Shown: positions 8,829 through 11,976 of the stretch, piece by piece
Numbering within the stretch: the first letter of the stretch is position 1
How the letters are laid out: each line of letters starts with the position of its first letter
Origin: Fimbriiglobus sp.
GTDB taxonomy: Bacteria; Planctomycetota; Planctomycetia; Gemmatales; Gemmataceae
NCBI GenBank assembly: GCA_025352585.1
Contig: JANXTD010000524.1
Coordinates: forward strand, 1 to 11,976
Direction of reading: 5' to 3'
Length of the DNA: 11,976 nt
Notes under the pieces: model-generated
The model's database searches: none
Told to the model about the DNA's origin: nothing
What the model saw: the letters and a program-made list of their open reading frames with translations, nothing else
Made by a program: the position numbers and the translations under genes

Positions 8829-10571
8829 ATGCCCCGGCCCCTGTGGCAGTCCCTCGCACTCCTCGCGCTCGCCGGCGCGGCCCCGTCGGCTCGCGCCGAC
8901 GACGACGCCCCGCCGCCGAAGTCCGCCGAGACGCTGCTGGAGCGCTTCCAGGCCAAGTTGAAGCCACGCAAGGTGCCGGCCGACGCGATGCCGCTGACGC
9001 GGCTGTCGCCGGCCAAGGTCACGCCGGACCTGTGCGTCTACAGCTACGCCGTGGGCACCGCCTCAACCCCCTGCCAGCAGCACTGCGACCAGGCGTTCGC
9101 CTACTACTATTCGTACGTCTGGATGGAGGCGGCGCGGTCGTTCGAGACGGCCCTGCGGCACGACCCGGAGTGCGCCCACGCCTGGCTCGGCCTGCACCTC
9201 GCCATCGCCAAGTGGGGCAAGTCGGCGACGCCGCGCGACGCCGCCCTCGCCGGGCTGGGGGCGAACTTCGCCTCGACGCTGCCGGGGCAATTCACGAAGC
9301 CGCCGGCCGACTACGCGCTGAGCGTGGCTCAATCGCTGATGCCCAGGGCCAGCCACCGCACGCAACTGCTGATCCGCGCGAAGTTGCAGGAGCGCGGCCT
9401 GTGGCCCGACACCCCGGCCGACGAGCGCAAGAAGCGCGCCACGGCGACGCTCGACGAACTGCTGATGCTCTCCGACGACGACGAGGAGGCCTGGTTCGCC
9501 CGCGCCCAAATCGCCGAGGGGTCGAACGCGCCGGTGCCGTTCTACAAGGCGCTGCTGAAGGCCAACCCGCTGCACCCTGGGGCCAACCACGAGTTGGTCC
9601 ACTTCTACGAGAACGCCCGCCGGCCGGCGCTGGGCTGGCCCTTCGCGGAGGCGTACATCCGCTCGTCGCCCGGCATCGCCCACGCCTTCCACATGCAGGC
9701 GCACCTCGGCACCCGCGTCGGCAAGTGGCGGCAAACCACCGACTGGAGCGCCCGGGCGATCGAGTTGCAGCGGGCCTACCACAAGGCGATGGGCGTGCCC
9801 GTCGGCGAGGACCACCAGTTCTTCCACCACCTCGAAATCTTGACGAAGAGCCTGCTGCACGACGGCCGGCTGACCGAAGCCACGGCCATCGGCACCGAGG
9901 CGAAGTCGCACAAGTACACGATGAACGTCGAGTGGTTCCGCCTGGCGCTGATGCGCGAAGACTGGCCGGCGGCCCAGAAGATCGTCGATCAGCAGCGTAA
10001 AGCCGGCAAGTCCAGCGGCGCATACTACGCCGCGCAACTGGCCCTCGCGCGGCACGACCTGCCCCGCGCCGCGGCCGAACTCGACGTGATGCGGCAGGCG
10101 GCCAAGCCGTCGAAGGACGGCAGCGCCAACGCGATCCGCCTGTGGGAGATTCAAGGCCGCGTCATGTGCCGCAGTGGCCAGGGCGAGGCGGGTGCGAAGC
10201 TGCTGCGGCGGGCGGTCGAGAAGACGAAGGACGACTTCAACCACCACGCCTGGGGCGGCGGCGCGTACCACATGGAAACGTGGGGCTTCGCCGCGCTCGA
10301 GGCCGGCCTGGCCGCCGACGCCGAGGAGGCGTTCCAGGAAGCCCTCGCCCACGACGCCGGGAGCGTCCGCGGTGCCCTCGGCTTGTGGGCGCTGTGCAGC
10401 CGCCAGGGCCGGATCGACGAGGCGGCCCGCTACTCCAAGCTCGCCCAACGCTGCTGGGCCAAGGCCGACGCCAGCCTCTTCGACCGCTTGCGCTCCGACT
10501 TCGCCCACGCGGCCGAGGCGATCCCCTCCCCGACCGCGACGACCGCCACCGCCGACGAGGAGTCCCGATGA
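8829..10571 (+). CDS. Secreted TPR-repeat protein of the HMPxH type (580 aa)
   Basis: The ATG at 8829 is chosen because it opens a clear Sec signal peptide (MPRPLWQSLALLALAGAAPS, cleavage likely after SARA at residue 23). The frame extends upstream to a GTG at 8646, but that extra 61 residues is basic and unstructured and lies in the control region. The mature protein is alpha-helical. The segment 86-120 (CDQAFAYYYSYVWMEAARSF then ETALRHDPECAHAWLG) is a canonical TPR of the family that usually reads 'FDQGLxLxYxFNHxEAxRSFxxAxxLDPxCAMAWWG'. Further on, HAFHMQAHLGTRVGKW corresponds to the 'HMPSHIYxRxGxW' box and DHQFFHHLEILTKSLLHDGR to the following His-rich helix. More TPR-like pairs follow to about residue 560. 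Two Cys in TPCQQHC (81, 86) replace the family's usual non-Cys residues. It overlaps the next gene by ATGA, implying translational coupling. Function is unknown; a periplasmic scaffold is the likely class. Confidence 0.85.
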   Translation: MPRPLWQSLALLALAGAAPSARADDDAPPPKSAETLLERFQAKLKPRKVPADAMPLTRLSPAKVTPDLCVYSYAVGTASTPCQQHCDQAFAYYYSYVWMEAARSFETALRHDPECAHAWLGLHLAIAKWGKSATPRDAALAGLGANFASTLPGQFTKPPADYALSVAQSLMPRASHRTQLLIRAKLQERGLWPDTPADERKKRATATLDELLMLSDDDEEAWFARAQIAEGSNAPVPFYKALLKANPLHPGANHELVHFYENARRPALGWPFAEAYIRSSPGIAHAFHMQAHLGTRVGKWRQTTDWSARAIELQRAYHKAMGVPVGEDHQFFHHLEILTKSLLHDGRLTEATAIGTEAKSHKYTMNVEWFRLALMREDWPAAQKIVDQQRKAGKSSGAYYAAQLALARHDLPRAAAELDVMRQAAKPSKDGSANAIRLWEIQGRVMCRSGQGEAGAKLLRRAVEKTKDDFNHHAWGGGAYHMETWGFAALEAGLAADAEEAFQEALAHDAGSVRGALGLWALCSRQGRIDEAARYSKLAQRCWAKADASLFDRLRSDFAHAAEAIPSPTATTATADEESR

Positions 10572-11098
10572 TCGCGTTCGCGTTGACGATGGCCGCGTTC
10601 GCCGCCGGCGAGCCGTGCGCCTCAAGCTTGCCCGTCGGCCAGCGGCCGGGGCCGTACAGCTTCTTGATCGCCACCGGCCCGGACCGCGGCAAGCAAGAGT
10701 GCTACGTCTGCGGCCAGGCCGACAAGCCGACCGTGGTCGTCTTCGGCCGCGCCCTCAACCCGGCGACGGGGAAGTTGCTGGCCGCGCTCGACGCCGAGGC
10801 GTTGGCCCGCAAGGACGCGAATTTGAAGTGCTGGTTTACGCAGTTGACCGAGACCGCCGACCTCGACGCCCTGGCGAAGTGGTCGCAGGCGCACGGCCTC
10901 AAGGCCCTGGCGGTCGGCGCGTACGAAGACACCGACGGCCCGCCGGGCTACACGATCGGCCCCGACGCCGAGGTCACGGTCGTGATGTTCGTCCGCAAGA
11001 AGGTCGTGGTCAACGTCTCGCTCCGGGCGGGCGAGTTGACCGCCGAGCGCGTCGCCGAGATCCGGGCGAGTCTGCCGCGAATTTTGGGCGGGAAGTGA
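10568..11098 (+). CDS. Small exported thioredoxin/peroxiredoxin-like protein with CxxC (176 aa)
   Basis: The ATG at 10568 overlaps the TGA of the TPR gene (ATGA). The first 13 residues, MIAFALTMAAFAA, are a short hydrophobic signal-like stretch without the usual basic start, so export is probable, not certain. A CYVC motif (Cys45, Cys48) stands just before the strand PTVVVFGRA. The C-terminal part (GYTIGPDAEVTVVMFVRK, then a KVVVNVSL strand and a LTAERVAEIRASLPRIL helix) matches the last beta-hairpin and helix of a redoxin fold as seen in small planctomycete redoxin-like proteins. In true thioredoxins CxxC follows the first strand; here it precedes it, so ordinary disulfide chemistry should not be assumed. 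Cys17 and Cys88 are extra. Coupling to the TPR gene suggests a joint role outside the cytoplasm. Substrate unknown. Confidence 0.8.
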   Translation: MIAFALTMAAFAAGEPCASSLPVGQRPGPYSFLIATGPDRGKQECYVCGQADKPTVVVFGRALNPATGKLLAALDAEALARKDANLKCWFTQLTETADLDALAKWSQAHGLKALAVGAYEDTDGPPGYTIGPDAEVTVVMFVRKKVVVNVSLRAGELTAERVAEIRASLPRILGGK

Positions 11099-11105
11099 CT
11101 GGCGA

Positions 11106-11324
11106 TCACCGGCCGATCGGCAGCGCCGGCCCGTCGCGCCGTTCCGGGGCCGCCGGCACCGCGTCGCCCGGCGGGCGGACGAGGAAGCCTTCGCCGACGA
11201 ACGCCACCGCCACGATGCCGCCGCCGATCAGCGCGAGCAGCCCGAACGCCCCCAACGTGAGGAGCCAAAGCGGTCGCCGGGCGGCCGGCTTGTGGTGGTG
11301 CCCGTGGTGCTTGTCGTTGTGCAT
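11106..11324 (-). CDS. Small His-rich single-pass membrane protein (72 aa), unknown
   Basis: The frame is open further upstream, to 11480, but the ATG at 11324 is preferred. It is preceded by GGGG about seven bases away, and third-position G/C bias is strong only downstream of it. The protein begins MHNDKHHGHHHK, with six histidines in the first eleven residues. A basic patch PAARRP and one strongly hydrophobic helix (about 19-42, WLLTLGAFGLLALIGGGIVAV) follow, then a Pro-rich tail of 25 residues. The positive residues before the helix favour a cytoplasmic His-rich end. I recognise no family. The histidines could bind a transition metal such as nickel, copper or zinc, but that is inference from composition. 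It is convergent with the redoxin-like gene, the two stops being seven bases apart, so it is a separate transcript, perhaps using a promoter near 11340-11400 that I cannot define. Confidence 0.55.
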   Translation of the reverse strand: MHNDKHHGHHHKPAARRPLWLLTLGAFGLLALIGGGIVAVAFVGEGFLVRPPGDAVPAAPERRDGPALPIGR

Positions 11325-11738
11325 GGCGTCGCCCCGTGATTGGTGCCAGTTCGTTTCTGTCGCTGCTGCGGTATCGTACGCAGCCCCTCCCGCGAAAGTC
11401 GGGGTTCCGCCAGAATGCTTGCAGAGGCACGAGGACGAGTGACGACATCCAGGCACTCGGTGGCGAACTGCGACAAACACGCTGGACGGTGATGCGGGAC
11501 TCGTCGGACGCGGACTGTCGTAATTCGAGCGACCCAGCGTACTTGGGTCGGAGTGGATTCGGAGCGCTGCCGTCGATCAGTTCCCCGTCTCCCGCAGGAC
11601 GCTCGACTTCTTCCACGCCGCGGAGCACCTGGGGGAGGGGCCGCGCGGTTCGGCGACTGCGCTGCCCCACGCACTCCGAACAGTGGTTCGACTAACGGCT
11701 CGCCGCCGACTGTCCGAATCGGTTCGCGCACTCCCAGG
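11325..11738. other. Intergenic stretch without an intact gene
   Basis: About 410 bases lie between the small membrane protein and the tRNA promoter. Open frames here are short, have poor codon bias and match nothing I know as intact proteins. The right half (11539-11712) carries the transposase-like relic listed separately. The left half (11325-11538) shows nothing beyond the presumed promoter space for the minus-strand gene at 11324. A small inverted repeat, CGACCCA / TGGGTCG with a seven-base loop, sits at 11530-11550. Confidence 0.6.
11539..11712 (+). pseudogene. Decayed DDE transposase fragment (ISKra4-like in appearance)
   Basis: One plus-strand frame from 11539 reads VLGSEWIRSAAVDQFP and continues through TLDFFHAAEHLGEG to 11640. 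This resembles the core of ISKra4-type and related DDE transposases, where the order is 'VLGDGAxWIWxxxxxxFPxAxQILDFYHAxEHL'. The first catalytic Asp region (DGA) appears deleted, while the second (LDFFHA) is intact. A stop (TAA at 11521-11523) closes the frame just upstream. After 11640 a plus-one shift gives SEQWFD, a stop at 11693-11695, then RLAAD, which fits the next part of such proteins (WFxxRLxxL). No terminal inverted repeats or target duplications are visible. It is judged a remnant because of the frame break, stops and missing ends. The family assignment is from remembered motifs and could be wrong. Confidence 0.45.
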
Positions 11739-11740
11739 AG

Positions 11741-11768
11741 TTGACAAGACGGCAGATCTCCGTAAGAT
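11741..11768 (+). promoter_or_regulatory. Promoter of the tRNA-Arg gene
   Basis: A perfect -35 (TTGACA, 11741-11746) is followed after 16 bases by TAAGAT (11763-11768), five of six matches to TATAAT in a housekeeping sigma-70-type promoter. The tRNA begins ten bases after the -10, so the primary transcript would have a very short 5' leader of about four bases. Confidence 0.8.
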
Positions 11769-11778
11769 GCATCAAGAA

Positions 11779-11852
<74 letters not shown>

Positions 11853-11932
11853 CTAGAAAACAAGCGGCTTTTGAAAACAGCCCCCCAAACTGCCAAAGAA
11901 TACCGCCAAAGAACTCTGACTGCCAGAAAGCA
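11853..11932. other. A-rich spacer with short direct repeats after the tRNA
   Basis: This segment is clearly richer in A than the rest of the window. GCCAAAGAA occurs twice (11892-11900 and 11905-11913), and a related GCCAGAAA follows at 11922-11929. No gene is visible. There is no copy of the tRNA 3' end here, so it is not an obvious attachment site. Confidence 0.4.
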
Positions 11933-11976
11933 CGAAGCCGCCCGGAGTGTCTCCCGCGACACTCCGGGCGGCTTCG
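11933..11976. terminator. Perfect 19-bp hairpin, probable transcription terminator
   Basis: Bases 11933-11951 and 11958-11976 are exact reverse complements with a six-base loop (TCCCGC). The stem is very GC-rich. It lies 80 bases after the tRNA and could terminate that transcript, or a convergent one from the right. Any U-tract on the plus strand would lie beyond the window edge. On the minus strand the bases after the stem read TGCTTTCTGG, a weak T-rich run. The stem could be longer than seen. Confidence 0.6.

Noticed and set aside
9069..9090. Possible heme c site at CQQHC in the TPR protein
   Set aside because: Heme c attachment needs CxxCH; here the spacing is CxxxC and the next residue is Asp.
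9063..10625. 520-residue minus-strand open frame opposite the TPR gene
   Set aside because: The plus strand has a signal peptide, TPR motifs and a coupled downstream gene; this frame is Arg/Gly/Val-rich without motifs.
11325..11480. N-terminal extension of the His-rich protein to 11480 on the minus strand
   Set aside because: Codon bias drops sharply upstream of the ATG at 11324 and the extra residues look random.
11336..11695. 119-residue plus-strand open frame before the tRNA
   Set aside because: Ser/Arg-rich with weak codon bias; the transposase-like residues lie in a different frame, so this is not an intact gene.

Overview
The window is GC-rich and densely coding, with strong G/C bias at third codon positions. 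It looks like chromosomal DNA of a planctomycete, plausibly of the Gemmata group. That placement is inferred from the gene families: a degenerate sulfatase-like protein, a GldA/GldF/GldG-type ABC set with a large DUF4340 protein, an HMPxH-type TPR protein and a small redoxin-like secreted protein. No marker gene fixes the taxonomy.

Layout. (1) Positions 1-1268, plus strand: the 3' part of a sulfatase-superfamily gene whose start lies off the left edge and whose catalytic residues appear to be lost. (2) Positions 8640 down to 1237, minus strand: a four-gene operon. In transcription order it encodes an ABC ATPase (7702-8640), a permease with a long multi-pass N-terminal extension (5910-7649), a GldG-family membrane protein (3719-5875) and an 815-residue DUF4340 repeat protein (1237-3684). 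Gaps are 34 to 60 bases, and the last gene runs tail to tail into the sulfatase-like gene with a 32-base overlap. (3) Positions 8641-8828: a divergent control region with a credible minus-strand promoter and a 7-bp inverted repeat. (4) Positions 8829-11098, plus strand: a secreted TPR protein translationally coupled (ATGA overlap) to a secreted thioredoxin/peroxiredoxin-like protein with a CxxC motif. (5) Positions 11106-11324, minus strand: a 72-residue, single-pass membrane protein with a His-rich N-terminus. (6) Positions 11325-11738: non-coding as far as can be seen, apart from a decayed fragment that reads like part of a DDE transposase. (7) Positions 11741-11852: a tRNA-Arg(ACG) with a near-consensus promoter. 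(8) Positions 11853-11976: an A-rich stretch with short repeats, then a perfect 19-bp hairpin that touches the right edge.

How it fits together. The ABC ATPase and permease should form an inner-membrane ABC-2 transporter. The GldG-like and DUF4340 proteins are probably periplasm-facing partners held in the membrane. In Bacteroidota the related Gld proteins are needed for gliding; in planctomycetes the substrate or role is not known. The TPR and CxxC proteins form a separate exported pair. Nothing here is a recognisable defence island, CRISPR array, prophage or biosynthetic cluster. The most unusual items are the catalytically stripped sulfatase-like protein, the membrane-rich architecture of the ABC set, and the transposase fossil beside the tRNA.
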